A DNA stretch of 64,000 nucleotides from assembly GCF_001974875.1 (NCBI RefSeq), contig NZ_MTQD01000001.1, positions 310,001 to 374,000 of the forward strand. Reading direction: 5' to 3'. Made by a program: the position numbers and the translations under genes. The notes under the pieces were generated by a model. The model was not told the DNA's origin. It searched no databases and saw only the letters and a program-made list of their open reading frames with translations. Below, in pieces: positions 36,181 through 44,869 of the stretch (within the stretch, counting starts at the first letter, position 1; every line of letters begins with the position of its first letter). The stretch is from Pseudoalteromonas sp. EB27. GTDB taxonomy: Bacteria > Pseudomonadota > Gammaproteobacteria > Enterobacterales > Alteromonadaceae.

Positions 36181-36449
36181 ACGTCTATAAAAAAATGACA
36201 CTTTTGTTAAAACACAACACAATTTTTATAACTGAATATTTATTTAAAGCAATAAAATTATCATTGAATAATACTCCAAACTAAAATTTAGCTACCGTGT
36301 AAACAATATCAACCTCCTGAACATCACCTTTAGCGCACAACATAAACACCATAAAAATTCCACCAAAACCAAGTAACCTTGCGACTTGGTTATAAAGTGT
36401 CTAGTATTCCAAATGCCGTACTCATAATTGGTACGAAAAAGGATTAACA

Positions 36450-37241
36450 ATGTCTCTAAAATATATAACAACAATATCAATCACATTATCATTACTATTA
36501 TTAACAGCATGCGGCTCTGGGGGAAGTGAAACAAAAGTGGCTGTAAATACTGAAATAATAAAATCAACAGCAATCATTAACAACAGTCCCCTAAATGACT
36601 ACAAAATAATTATCTATGGAAATAGCCATAGTTCGCAGTTAGGGGGATTATTAAATACGATTATTACAGCGCAATTACCTAACACTTCAGTTAAAACGAT
36701 GACTGTCAGTGGCCGATTTTTAGATGAAATAGTCGCCGTAGATGCGAATGTCGATAAATTAAAAAGTGATAATTGGAGTCATGCTATTTTTCAAGGACAA
36801 AAGTACTCACAATCAGGTTCGACTGACTACCCTACGAGTGCAACTGAGCGATTAATCTCGAACGCAAAAGAGCATAAAATCACACCAATTTTATTTCCGG
36901 AGCATCCTCAAAAAGGGGATCCCACAGAAGCAAAGCTGGTTTACGACCTCCATTTATCAATCAGTAAAAAACAACCTAGCTGCATAGCGCCTGTTGGCTT
37001 TGTATGGAATCGAGTATTAGAAATAATGCCTAGTATAACCCTTCATAGTGCCGACGGTAATCACGCATCCTATGCAGGCAATGTCCTTACAGCGATGACC
37101 TTTTATCAAATCATTACCTCAGAATTAACAGACACAATGCCATTTATACCTGCTATAGATTTAACACAGCAAGAACAAGCCTTATTTGCACAAGTAGTAA
37201 CAGAAGTACTTGAGTTATATCCGGCATGTGGAGCTAAATAA
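36450..37241 (+). CDS. SGNH-hydrolase-like lipoprotein
   Basis: This 263-aa protein has a lipoprotein signal peptide with lipobox 'LTAC' (Cys about residue 21) and a mature domain beginning 'DYKIIIYGNSHSSQLG', resembling SGNH block I with Ser in the 'GNSHS' segment. Near the end 'SADGNHASYAGNVL' supplies the D-x-x-H pair of block V. This suggests a surface-anchored esterase, lipase or carbohydrate deacetylase. The Asn and Gly blocks in between are not clear, so activity is uncertain. AAGGATTAAC precedes the ATG. Confidence 0.75.
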   Translation: MSLKYITTISITLSLLLLTACGSGGSETKVAVNTEIIKSTAIINNSPLNDYKIIIYGNSHSSQLGGLLNTIITAQLPNTSVKTMTVSGRFLDEIVAVDANVDKLKSDNWSHAIFQGQKYSQSGSTDYPTSATERLISNAKEHKITPILFPEHPQKGDPTEAKLVYDLHLSISKKQPSCIAPVGFVWNRVLEIMPSITLHSADGNHASYAGNVLTAMTFYQIITSELTDTMPFIPAIDLTQQEQALFAQVVTEVLELYPACGAK

Positions 37242-37507
37242 TCTTAAAAAATTTAAAAACTAGATTTTAGATTTGGTTATTTCCAGAGGCGTTCGATATC
37301 AGTAGATTAATACCATGCACATAATCTGACTAAAAAGACAAACGCCTCAGGAGCATTAACTTTTATAATTAACTTTTCTGCCAAATTATAAATTTAATAT
37401 CTTGATAAATAATCACCTGCAATTTATTAAAATAACCACCGTCCTAGCTATACTTATTTTGTTATTAAATTTACTATCGAAGCGTTACCACCAACAGGAA
37501 AATTGCA

Positions 37508-39226
37508 GTGCTGTCGCGTTTATATAATTTTATGCCGGGTTTAGATACATTGCTGCACTACGAGCGACAATGGTTTGCTGATGATGTCAGAGCGGCGCTA
37601 TCGGTAGCTGCCGTAGCTTTACCTGTTGCCATTGCTTACGCACAACTAACCGGTGTTAACGCCGCCGTAGGGTTATATTCTTGCATACTGCCAATGATGC
37701 TATATGCTCTTTTTGGCACTTCCAAACAACTAATAGTTGGCCCTGATGCCGCCACCTGCGCCGTTATTGCAGCCGTAGTAACCCCTCTTGCTGCAGGTGA
37801 CAGCTTTAAACATTGGCAACTTGTTGTCACCATGACCGCTATGACCGGCTTTTGGTGTTTTATAGCTAGTAAATTTAAGCTAGGCGTATTAGCCGACTTT
37901 TTATCTAAACCTATTTTAATGGGCTTATTAAATGGCGTAGCCATCACTATTATTGTTGGTCAATTTTCTAAAGTATTCGGTTTTACCTTTGACGAGCGCT
38001 ACCTACTTGAACGCCTAGGTGGTGTACCCACATACCTAGCGCAAACACATGTTCCCACCTTGTTAATGGCCTTGTTCACATTGGCGGTTTACTTTGCCAT
38101 GAAACGCATAAAACCCACGTGGCCGGCATCAATGTTTGCCATTGCATTTGGTGCGATTTTGGTATGGATTTTTGATTTAAAACAACTTGATATAAAAACT
38201 ATTGGCACCGTAACTGGCGGACTTCCCGTTTTTAATACTCCTGTTTTTGATTTAGGAATTATTCGTGAGCTAGTGGTACCCGCACTTAACTTAGCCATCG
38301 TGAGCTTTGTAAGTATGATGCTAACTGCCCGCAGCTTTGCTGCTAAAAATGGCTACGACATAGACGCCGATAAGGAATTTAGAGCGCTAGGTATTGCCAA
38401 TATAGCGTCAGCTCTTTCGCAAGGTTTTGCAGTTAGTGGCGCCGACTCTCGCACCGCAGTTAACGATGCAACGGGTGGTAAAACGCAGTTAGTATCAATA
38501 ATTGCAGCAGCTATTATTGCGGTCATAGCCATTTTTTTAACAGCCCCGCTTGAGTTTATTCCAAGCGCAGCGCTGGGTGTTGTACTTATTATTGCTTCTG
38601 TTCATTTACTCGATTTAAAAGCTGTTTGGCAATTAAAACGAAAAGATAAACAGGCATTTTATCTCGCCTCAGCCACCTTACTTGCGGTGTTATTTATTGG
38701 CGTTATACCAGGGATCACACTTGCTGTATTACTGGGGTTATTTCAATTTATTCGCACTGTTATGCGCCCAACCGACAATATACTCGGCGTAGATGTTAAC
38801 GGTGTAGTAAGAAGCTTAGACGCCACAGATAAAGCAAAAGCAGTGCAAGGCGTGTTTATTTATCGCTTTAATTCACCTTTAACTTACTTTAATGCCAGCT
38901 ACTTTAAACGCAGATTACTTGAGCAATACGCAAGGCAAAAAGGCGACACCCAATGTGTAATAATTGACGCTGTGCCCTGCTTTACTCACTTAGATTTAAG
39001 CGTAATGGCCATGCTTGCCGACCTCGACGTTATATTTAAAAAGCGCGATATAAGGCTTGAACTTGCAGGTAGAAAACGCCAACTACTTTCGTGGTTTGAT
39101 ATTGCAGGAATGAAGTCAGGAAAAGAAGGTATATATATTCACTCCGATCTATATGTTGCGCTACAAAAAAATAGAGTAAGCCAGCCTACCGACGAAGTTG
39201 CCTTATTTGAAGCTCATACCAATTAG
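37508..39226 (+). CDS. SulP-family anion transporter with STAS domain
   Basis: This 572-aa protein has 10-12 membrane helices (about 25-430) with the family blocks 'ALPVAIAYAQLTGVNAAVGLYSCILPMMLYALFGTS' and 'GFAVSGADSRTAVNDATGGKTQLV', and a C-terminal STAS domain (about 440-555, 'CVIIDAVPCFTHLDLSVMAML'). SulP proteins carry sulfate, bicarbonate or dicarboxylates; substrate unclear. The STAS end is duplicated as a dead fragment at 40649-40881. The last residues 'EAHTN' are encoded by ATACCAATTAG, which resembles an end of the dispersed element. Confidence 0.92.
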   Translation: MLSRLYNFMPGLDTLLHYERQWFADDVRAALSVAAVALPVAIAYAQLTGVNAAVGLYSCILPMMLYALFGTSKQLIVGPDAATCAVIAAVVTPLAAGDSFKHWQLVVTMTAMTGFWCFIASKFKLGVLADFLSKPILMGLLNGVAITIIVGQFSKVFGFTFDERYLLERLGGVPTYLAQTHVPTLLMALFTLAVYFAMKRIKPTWPASMFAIAFGAILVWIFDLKQLDIKTIGTVTGGLPVFNTPVFDLGIIRELVVPALNLAIVSFVSMMLTARSFAAKNGYDIDADKEFRALGIANIASALSQGFAVSGADSRTAVNDATGGKTQLVSIIAAAIIAVIAIFLTAPLEFIPSAALGVVLIIASVHLLDLKAVWQLKRKDKQAFYLASATLLAVLFIGVIPGITLAVLLGLFQFIRTVMRPTDNILGVDVNGVVRSLDATDKAKAVQGVFIYRFNSPLTYFNASYFKRRLLEQYARQKGDTQCVIIDAVPCFTHLDLSVMAMLADLDVIFKKRDIRLELAGRKRQLLSWFDIAGMKSGKEGIYIHSDLYVALQKNRVSQPTDEVALFEAHTN

Positions 39227-39438
39227 GAAGAATTAGCCGTGTTGTAAATTATAAACGGCAATAAAAATAAAAAAGAGTCACTGTATTTTATTATTCGTTA
39301 AACAGCTAAGCCCCCTGATTGCCCTGTAAGTTATTTTCAATTCACTACATAAGCTATTTAATGGGCTAAAATAACTAAATTCTTAACAGGCTTCTGATAA
39401 TGAAGTCACGTCAATAGAGCAGCTAAGTTATAATACGG

Positions 39439-39477
39439 TTTAACCAACAACGCTACTATACAACCTTGTTGGTTAAA
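39439..39477. terminator. Hairpin between converging sulP and the 39.5-kb gene
   Basis: A 12-bp perfect stem TTTAACCAACAA/TTGTTGGTTAAA with a 15-nt loop, located 18 bp past the leftward stop at 39496. It is probably a terminator for that gene, although T-tracts are short. Confidence 0.6.
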
Positions 39478-39495
39478 TTATTAAATCAATTAGCA

Positions 39496-40023
39496 TTATA
39501 AAGTCGTCGATATTGATACAGCGTGTGGCTGCATAAGATCTTTTGCTTTTTCCATTTCCTCGTGGGAATCAGTATGTACAACAATCGCCCACAGACCCGA
39601 GCGAGTTGCTTCTCTTATATTATTGATCAAATCATCGTGATCTGGCCTTAACGAAAAAGCTCCAGCAATTAGTACACCAACAAAAGTACAAAGAATACTT
39701 ATCGAAACATATGTTTCTAGGATGTGTTGTTGTAAAAATTCAAACTCTAATAAAAAGAGTATACTGGCAATGAACACACCAACAACAAGACCAACTACGG
39801 CAAATACTAAGTGTGATTTCAACATAGTTTTAGCAATTTTTTTATCTTCAGGCTCGACCTTTTCATCGTAATGTTGATCGTGAGGTGGAATTAGCCTTAT
39901 GCTTTGTTTTACAAAGTTCTCGTCATTATTTAAAATATCAAAGGTTGCTTTAGCTTTATGTTCGCTGTTAAAAATACCGCCCACTTTAGTGGCTTTATCT
40001 CCACTGCTTATATTCGCTTTCAT
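39496..40023 (-). CDS. Two-TM protein with stress-protein-17M-like layout
   Basis: About 175 residues from the ATG at 40023, with GGAG 9 bases upstream. An N-terminal alpha/beta part ('KVGGIFNSEHKAKATFDILNND') precedes two membrane helices (about 78-101 and 111-132) and a C-terminal 'ATRSGLWAIVVHTDSHEEMEKA'. The layout, a ferredoxin-like half on each side of a membrane pair, resembles YflT/GSP17M-type stress proteins. I cannot assign a function. Compare with the glycine-rich protein at 52626-53120. Confidence 0.72.
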   Translation of the reverse strand: MKANISSGDKATKVGGIFNSEHKAKATFDILNNDENFVKQSIRLIPPHDQHYDEKVEPEDKKIAKTMLKSHLVFAVVGLVVGVFIASILFLLEFEFLQQHILETYVSISILCTFVGVLIAGAFSLRPDHDDLINNIREATRSGLWAIVVHTDSHEEMEKAKDLMQPHAVSISTTL

Positions 40024-40541
40024 GGCTATTATCTCCGCATTAAATAAATAGTGGTTTAGTAAAACTACTAACACTAATTAATAAAAATTATTGATAATTG
40101 AAAATACGACTAATAAATTCACTTTATCATCATAAAAGCAGTTGCAAGACTAACACCAACTTGATTGACGAGTAATAACTCAACTCCCAAAGTAAATAAG
40201 CTTACGTGTAAATTAGAGGTGGAGGGGTTATCCTTTGTTTTTTAATACTTTTAGTACCTATTTAAATTCATCGATTATTATAACCTTATTATTTTTGTTG
40301 CGAACTCTGCACTACAATAATTAATGTCCATATAAATCACCGTGTAGAATATACAAAAAATATTTCAAACCTCGAAGCAACTAAAAATTAATAATTCAGT
40401 ATCGCCTTGTTGATAAGCCTAGCTATCAACAAGGTGTTAAATTAATAGCATACCCTCGGAGTCAAGTTTTAGGATATATGGCTTTAAGTTAGCCTAAATA
40501 ATTTGTATGTGAATACTTATAACTTCATGAAGGCCCGTTTT
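40024..40541. other. Intergenic region with an 11-bp hairpin
   Basis: No gene is seen. CCTTGTTGATA/TATCAACAAGG (40405-40434) forms a strong hairpin without a T-tract. The rest is A+T-rich. Confidence 0.5.
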
Positions 40542-40649
40542 TTATTTCTTTGGATCTATGCTTAAATTACTGTGGATGAACCATGTGTTCAACCTCATGC
40601 CAGTTAATTTAGCAATCACTTTAATCACATAAAAGAAAATACCAATCAT
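40542..40649 (-). CDS. Possible 35-aa membrane mini-protein or gene remnant
   Basis: From the ATG at 40649 the minus strand encodes 'MIGIFFYVIKVIAKLTGMRL' and 15 further residues ending 'SIDPKK', a hydrophobic helix with a polar tail. It begins exactly at the junction with the duplicated sulP fragment, so it may be the surviving end of a gene cut by that rearrangement. I do not recognise it and it may not be expressed. Confidence 0.3.
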   Translation of the reverse strand: MIGIFFYVIKVIAKLTGMRLNTWFIHSNLSIDPKK

Positions 40650-40881
40650 TGCCGACCTCGACGTTATATTTAAAAAGCGCGATATAAGGCTTGAACTTGC
40701 AGGCAGAAAACGCCAGCTGCTCTCATGATTTGAAATTGCCGGTATGAAGTCAGGAACAGAGGGCATATACATTCACTCAGACCTATACATCGCCCTAAAA
40801 AGAAATAGCGTAAGCCAGCATACAGAGGAAGTTAATTTATTCGTGGCAGATGAAAATAAAGAGGCGCTCACACATCCATAA
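40649..40881 (+). pseudogene. Duplicated, inactivated STAS-domain end of a sulP gene
   Basis: This fragment is nearly identical to 39015-39210 at its start (GCCGACCTCGACGTTATATT) and stays collinear to the frame end. An in-frame TGA at 40726-40728 replaces the TGG codon of 'SWFD', and there is no start or transporter part. The translation after the stop ('FEIAGMKSGTEGIYIHSD') is still clearly homologous. It is a remnant of a second sulP copy or a partial duplication. Confidence 0.92.
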
Positions 40882-40926
40882 AATACTAAACAGCAGATCA
40901 GCTAGCTGGCTCTGCTGTTTAGTATT
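40882..40926 (-). terminator. Strong terminator after the GST gene
   Basis: A 16-bp perfect stem AATACTAAACAGCAGA/TCTGCTGTTTAGTATT with a 13-nt loop, 9 bp beyond the stop codon of the leftward GST gene. Confidence 0.85.
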
Positions 40927-40935
40927 AAGTACTTT

Positions 40936-41613
40936 TTATACTTTTGGGTAATTTGAAGGGAAAAACGCTTTTTTAGCGTCTTCATCAAACTCTTTTTTAA
41001 ATGCTACATCAGTACCAATTACGCGTGCACGTGCAACCGCTGGGCGGCTATCAATGCTTTCAAACCAACGCTTAAGATTTGGATACGGTGCTAAACCTTC
41101 TTCGCCTAATACAACCGGTGCTTTATCAATCCAGCCCCAAGCAGAAACATCAGCAATAGTGTATGTATCACCCACAATAAAGTCACGACCTTCAAGATGT
41201 GTATCAAGTACTTCGTAGTGGCGCTGCGCTTCACGTAAATAACGATTAACCGCGTAATCAAGCCCTTCTGGTGCCATATGTCTAAAGTGAACACTTTGCC
41301 CTGAATACGGACCTAAACCAGATGCGATAAACATTAACCACGACAGCATTTCAGCGCGGTCATCGCTCTTACCTTCTAGCTTTCCATATTTTTCAGAAAG
41401 GTACATTAAAATAGCATTCGAATCGAACACACGCGTTTCACCATCAACAATTGCTGGTGCTTTAGCGTTTGGATTAATTGCTTTAAATTCAAGTGTATGT
41501 TGCTCACCTTTTAAAGTATCAAGAGGAACAAGTTCAAACGGCAAGCCTGTTTCTTCTAAAAAAAGTGCAACCTTCATTGGGTTAGGAGTATGGTGAAAAT
41601 AAAATTTAATCAT
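40936..41613 (-). CDS. Glutathione S-transferase
   Basis: 225 residues from the ATG at 41613, supported by GAGGAA upstream; the frame runs 42 codons further up without a ribosome-binding site. The thioredoxin-fold half begins 'MIKFYFHHTPNPMKVALFLEETGLPFE' with the glutathione-binding 'KAPAIVDGETRVFDSNAILMYLSEK', and the helical half has 'DFIVGDTYTIADVSAWGW' (N-capping box). This is the YfcG/YghU-type bacterial pattern. It conjugates or reduces with glutathione; substrate unknown. Confidence 0.9.
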   Translation of the reverse strand: MIKFYFHHTPNPMKVALFLEETGLPFELVPLDTLKGEQHTLEFKAINPNAKAPAIVDGETRVFDSNAILMYLSEKYGKLEGKSDDRAEMLSWLMFIASGLGPYSGQSVHFRHMAPEGLDYAVNRYLREAQRHYEVLDTHLEGRDFIVGDTYTIADVSAWGWIDKAPVVLGEEGLAPYPNLKRWFESIDSRPAVARARVIGTDVAFKKEFDEDAKKAFFPSNYPKV

Positions 41614-41790
41614 GTAAAGTTCCTCAATAATTGAGCAACGATTAAAGCACAGCTTGAGCGAGTGTTCAAATTGAGTTTTCAATAAGTTAAATATGGAGTT
41701 AAAACGTGATTCAATTGTGAGTATTTCGTGATACTTCATTCGTAAATATCATTTAGGCTGAATGCAATATCAACCTTTGCGAAAAGTAAC

Positions 41791-42561
41791 ATGCCTTTTA
41801 AAGCACTATCCCGTCCATTTTTTATCTCACTTGTTGGGTTAATAACTTTTTGCTTTCAAAGCCAAGCTGATGAGCAAGTAACTATTTCAAGTACAGCTAA
41901 TCCGACTACCTTTTTAGAGCTTTACACATCGCAAGGTTGCAGTAGTTGCCCACCAGCAGAGCGCTGGATTTCAACGTTTACAGATGATGAAAAGCTATGG
42001 ACTGATTTAATCCCTATTAATTTTCATGTTACTTATTGGGATTACTTAGGATGGAAAGACCCGTTTGCCTCTGCTATTTTTAGTAAAAGACAACGTACTT
42101 ATAAGGCACTCGGTAAAAGTAGGATTGTAGCAACCCCAGGGTTTATGGTTAACGGCAGCGGGTGGCAAGGTTGGTTTTATAAGCAAGCTATTCCTGTAGC
42201 TAAAGCCCCTTATTTGGGTAATTTAAAAGCGACTATAAACAACAGTAAAATTAATCTCGAATACAATACTGTTAATACCAAAGATAATACTAACCAAAAC
42301 TTAATAGCCCATGTAGCTCTGTTAGGCTTTGGCATAGAAACACAAATACACAGTGGCGAAAACGCAGGCCATAAGTTAAAACACGACTTTGTGGTTATTG
42401 GTTACGAGCAAAGTAACATGCAAACTAAGCAGCAATTATCATTAACTGACTTAACCCTGCCTCGCGCTAAAAAAATATCGCCAACAAAGCAAGCCTTAGT
42501 GTTTTGGGTATCTGAAAAAGGCGACCCTACTCCACTACAAGTTGCAGCCGATTGGTTTTAA
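41791..42561 (+). CDS. DUF1223 exported thioredoxin-fold protein
   Basis: This 256-aa protein has a signal peptide (cleavage near 'SQA-DE') and the DUF1223 signature 'LELYTSQGCSSCPPAERWI' with a C-S-S-C pair (about residues 52-55) in a thioredoxin-like setting, followed by 'INFHVTYWDYLGWKDPF'. Function in the family is not established; periplasmic redox activity is plausible. It is divergent from the GST gene, with 177 bp between start codons. Confidence 0.88.
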   Translation: MPFKALSRPFFISLVGLITFCFQSQADEQVTISSTANPTTFLELYTSQGCSSCPPAERWISTFTDDEKLWTDLIPINFHVTYWDYLGWKDPFASAIFSKRQRTYKALGKSRIVATPGFMVNGSGWQGWFYKQAIPVAKAPYLGNLKATINNSKINLEYNTVNTKDNTNQNLIAHVALLGFGIETQIHSGENAGHKLKHDFVVIGYEQSNMQTKQQLSLTDLTLPRAKKISPTKQALVFWVSEKGDPTPLQVAADWF

Positions 42562-42867
42562 AAATTACAGTTAATTGAATAAAATTACTAATTAACAACT
42601 CAGCGCTCAATAAATCTCCTTGTATATCAACTATAGAAAAAGGCTTTCAATAATTTAAAAACTAATGAATTAGCATTGTTATTACAAAGAATTTATTCTT
42701 TTTCATTGTGTGTACCTGTATAAAACATAAATAACATTGTATTTACATCAACTTTTGTTTATAAAGTAAGTTGAATGGACTCTTGAAATAAGTAATTGAC
42801 TTATAAGTATAAAAATCAAGCGCCTATCAATAAAAACTTCTGCAATTATCTATATGGACAAAAATTT
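42562..42867. other. Promoter region of the CsgG-type lipoprotein operon
   Basis: A+T-rich, no gene and no strong hairpin seen. The frame of the following gene is open from 42796, but the first start with a lipoprotein signal is at 42868. Confidence 0.4.
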
Positions 42868-43548
42868 ATGCGAATTAACCAAAGCCACATTAAAACAATT
42901 GTAATCGCTGCAATTACAGCTTCGTCTTTAGCTGGGTGTGCTACAACATCATCAAAAGTAATAGAAACACCAACTGTTGCTAGCTATAACACAACCTACT
43001 CAGGTGCAAAAAGCAAACTAGTCGTAGGTCAGTTTGTAAACCGTTCGAGCTTTCAAAATGGTATATTTGCATCAGGCCAAGACCGTTTAGGTAGCCAAGC
43101 AAAAACAACACTAATGAGCCACTTACAACAAACAAATCGCTTTAGTGTGCTTGATCGCGACAATATGGCAGCCCTTGCGGAAGAGGCAAAGTTAACAGGT
43201 ACAAAACAAGTTCTTAGCGGTGCTAAATTTGTTGTAACTGGTGATGTAACAGAGTTTGGCCGTAAAGCCATTGGCGATCGCCAGCTTTTTGGTTTATTGG
43301 GTAAAGGTAAATCGCAAATTGCTTATGCTAAAGTAACGCTTAATGTTGTTGATGTTACTACATCAGAAGTTATTTATTCAGTGCAAGGTGCTGGTGAATA
43401 CAGCCTATCAGAACGTGAAGTTATTGGTTTTGGTAGCACAGCTTCATACGATGCCACATTAAATGGCAAAGTACTTGACCTAGCTATTCGCGAAGTCGTT
43501 AACAAGTTAGTTACTGGTCTTGAAGCTGGCCAATGGGGCAATAAATAA
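42868..43548 (+). CDS. CsgG-family outer-membrane lipoprotein
   Basis: About 226 residues from the ATG at 42868. Lipobox 'LAGC' is followed by a CsgG-like domain: 'KLVVGQFVNRSSFQNGIF', 'AKTTLMSHLQQTNRFSVLDRDNMAALAEEAKLTG' and 'YAKVTLNVVDVTTSEVIYSVQGAGE'. CsgG forms a nonameric outer-membrane secretion pore for curli; here no csg genes are present. It is first in an operon with a DUF4810 and a GNA1162/DUF799 lipoprotein, a conserved trio of unknown role that may form a cell-envelope complex. Confidence 0.88.
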   Translation: MRINQSHIKTIVIAAITASSLAGCATTSSKVIETPTVASYNTTYSGAKSKLVVGQFVNRSSFQNGIFASGQDRLGSQAKTTLMSHLQQTNRFSVLDRDNMAALAEEAKLTGTKQVLSGAKFVVTGDVTEFGRKAIGDRQLFGLLGKGKSQIAYAKVTLNVVDVTTSEVIYSVQGAGEYSLSEREVIGFGSTASYDATLNGKVLDLAIREVVNKLVTGLEAGQWGNK

Positions 43549-43895
43549 TGAAAAAGCTAATTACCTTAGCATTTGTTTGTATAGCCCTAACGGGTTGTAA
43601 CTCAACGAAAGAACCTATTTACTATTACGGCGACTATAGCACTGCCGTATACGCCTATTTAAAAGCAGATGACGTAACAGCCGAAGAGCAAATTAGTATG
43701 CTTGAGCAAATTATTGCCGATGCCGCAAACAAAAGTAAGAATGTTGCACCTGGCCTACATGCTCACCTAGGTATGCTGTACTTTGAAACGGGTAATCCTT
43801 CATTAGGCACTACTCACTTCGAAACTGAGAAATCACTTTTCCCAGAATCAGTTCATTACATCGACTTCCTTCTAAAGTCTGCGAAAGGCGCTTAA
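43548..43895 (+). CDS. DUF4810 lipoprotein
   Basis: This 115-aa protein has lipobox 'LTGC' and the DUF4810 start 'YYYGDYSTAVYAYLKADDVTAEEQISMLEQII', ending with a TPR-like 'GLHAHLGMLYFETGNPSLGTTHFETEKSLFPES'. The ATG overlaps the stop of the CsgG gene by one base, showing translational coupling. Its constant partners in other bacteria are CsgG-like and DUF799 lipoproteins, as here. Confidence 0.9.
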   Translation: MKKLITLAFVCIALTGCNSTKEPIYYYGDYSTAVYAYLKADDVTAEEQISMLEQIIADAANKSKNVAPGLHAHLGMLYFETGNPSLGTTHFETEKSLFPESVHYIDFLLKSAKGA

Positions 43896-43896
43896 T

Positions 43897-44574
43897 ATGC
43901 TTAATTTAAAATCATACACAGCGGTCGCATTAGTCGCATTACTCACTGGTTGTGTTTCACCTCCACCAGCACATGACTACACAGCATTTAAACAAGCAGA
44001 CCCTCACTCAGTTATTATTTTACCTCCGCTAAATAATACACCTGAAGTAATTGCACCATACAGTGTGATGACTCAAATGGTCGCGCCTATAGCTGAGTCG
44101 GGTTTTTATGTTTTTCCTGTTGCTTTAGTTGATCAAACCTTTAAAGGTAATGGCCTCACTGTTGCAGGCGACGTACACCAAGTACCGGTGAATAAATTAC
44201 ATGAAATTTTTGGTGCAGACTCTGCGCTTTACATCACTATTGAAGAATACGGCACTAGCTATGTTGTAATTTCTAGCGAAACAGCTGTAACTGTGTCAGC
44301 CTCACTAGTTGATTTACGCACTGGCGAGCAATTATGGCAAGGCAAAGCAAGAGCCTCTTCAGCTGAACAACAAAGTAATGGCGGTGGTGGCCTTGTAGGT
44401 ATGCTTGTTATTGCAGCAATCAATCAAATTGCTGAAACGGTAACCGATAAAGGCTTTGAAATCGCAGCAATGACTTCAACACGCTTACTTTCTTCAGATG
44501 TTTACAACGGCTTATTATATGGACCTCGTTCACCTAATTATGGCCAACCAGCACCAAGCGAAAGGAAAAAATAA
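43897..44574 (+). CDS. GNA1162/DUF799-family lipoprotein
   Basis: This 225-aa protein has lipobox 'LTGC', then 'ADPHSVIILPPLNNTPEV', 'VMTQMVAPIAESGFYVFPVALVDQTFKGNGLTVAGDVHQVP' and 'LHEIFGADSALYITIEEYG', the DUF799 pattern. The Neisseria member is the surface antigen GNA1162, structurally like a TolB N-terminal domain. It starts 1 bp after the DUF4810 stop and ends the operon before a terminator. Confidence 0.9.
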   Translation: MLNLKSYTAVALVALLTGCVSPPPAHDYTAFKQADPHSVIILPPLNNTPEVIAPYSVMTQMVAPIAESGFYVFPVALVDQTFKGNGLTVAGDVHQVPVNKLHEIFGADSALYITIEEYGTSYVVISSETAVTVSASLVDLRTGEQLWQGKARASSAEQQSNGGGGLVGMLVIAAINQIAETVTDKGFEIAAMTSTRLLSSDVYNGLLYGPRSPNYGQPAPSERKK

Positions 44575-44600
44575 CTCTTATTGTTATTAACCTAAATCTT

Positions 44601-44637
44601 AAAAAGGCCGAATCATTAAATGGGATTAGGCCTTTTT
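44601..44637 (+). terminator. Terminator of the lipoprotein operon
   Basis: Stem AAAAAGGCC/GGCCTTTTT with inner AATC/GATT pairing. Confidence 0.88.
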
Positions 44638-44869
44638 AATAAAAGCTTACCTAGCTAAAAACCTTAGCAAAGTTACTTTTAAGTATTTAGAGCAGATTTT
44701 AAAATACGAGTTTAAAAACCAATATTAGTCACAATAGAAAAAACATTTCAAAAAATAATAATAGAGTAGCAAAATGCAATGTCTTTTTTTTAGCCGGTTC
44801 TACATGTTAAAGTTGTCATTATCACTAAATTACTCTTATAGTGAATCTATATAAATATTGAGCAATACT

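Noticed and set aside
39214..39226. A further ATACCAA element at the end of sulP
   Set aside because: Only about 10 bp match the element end, with no internal similarity; chance is likely.
40649..40881. Functional small STAS-domain protein
   Set aside because: There is an in-frame stop and no start codon or ribosome-binding site; it is a decayed copy of the sulP end.
42868..44574. Curli secretion operon
   Set aside because: Only a CsgG-like protein is present; the partners are DUF4810 and DUF799 lipoproteins and no csgA/B/D/E/F is seen.
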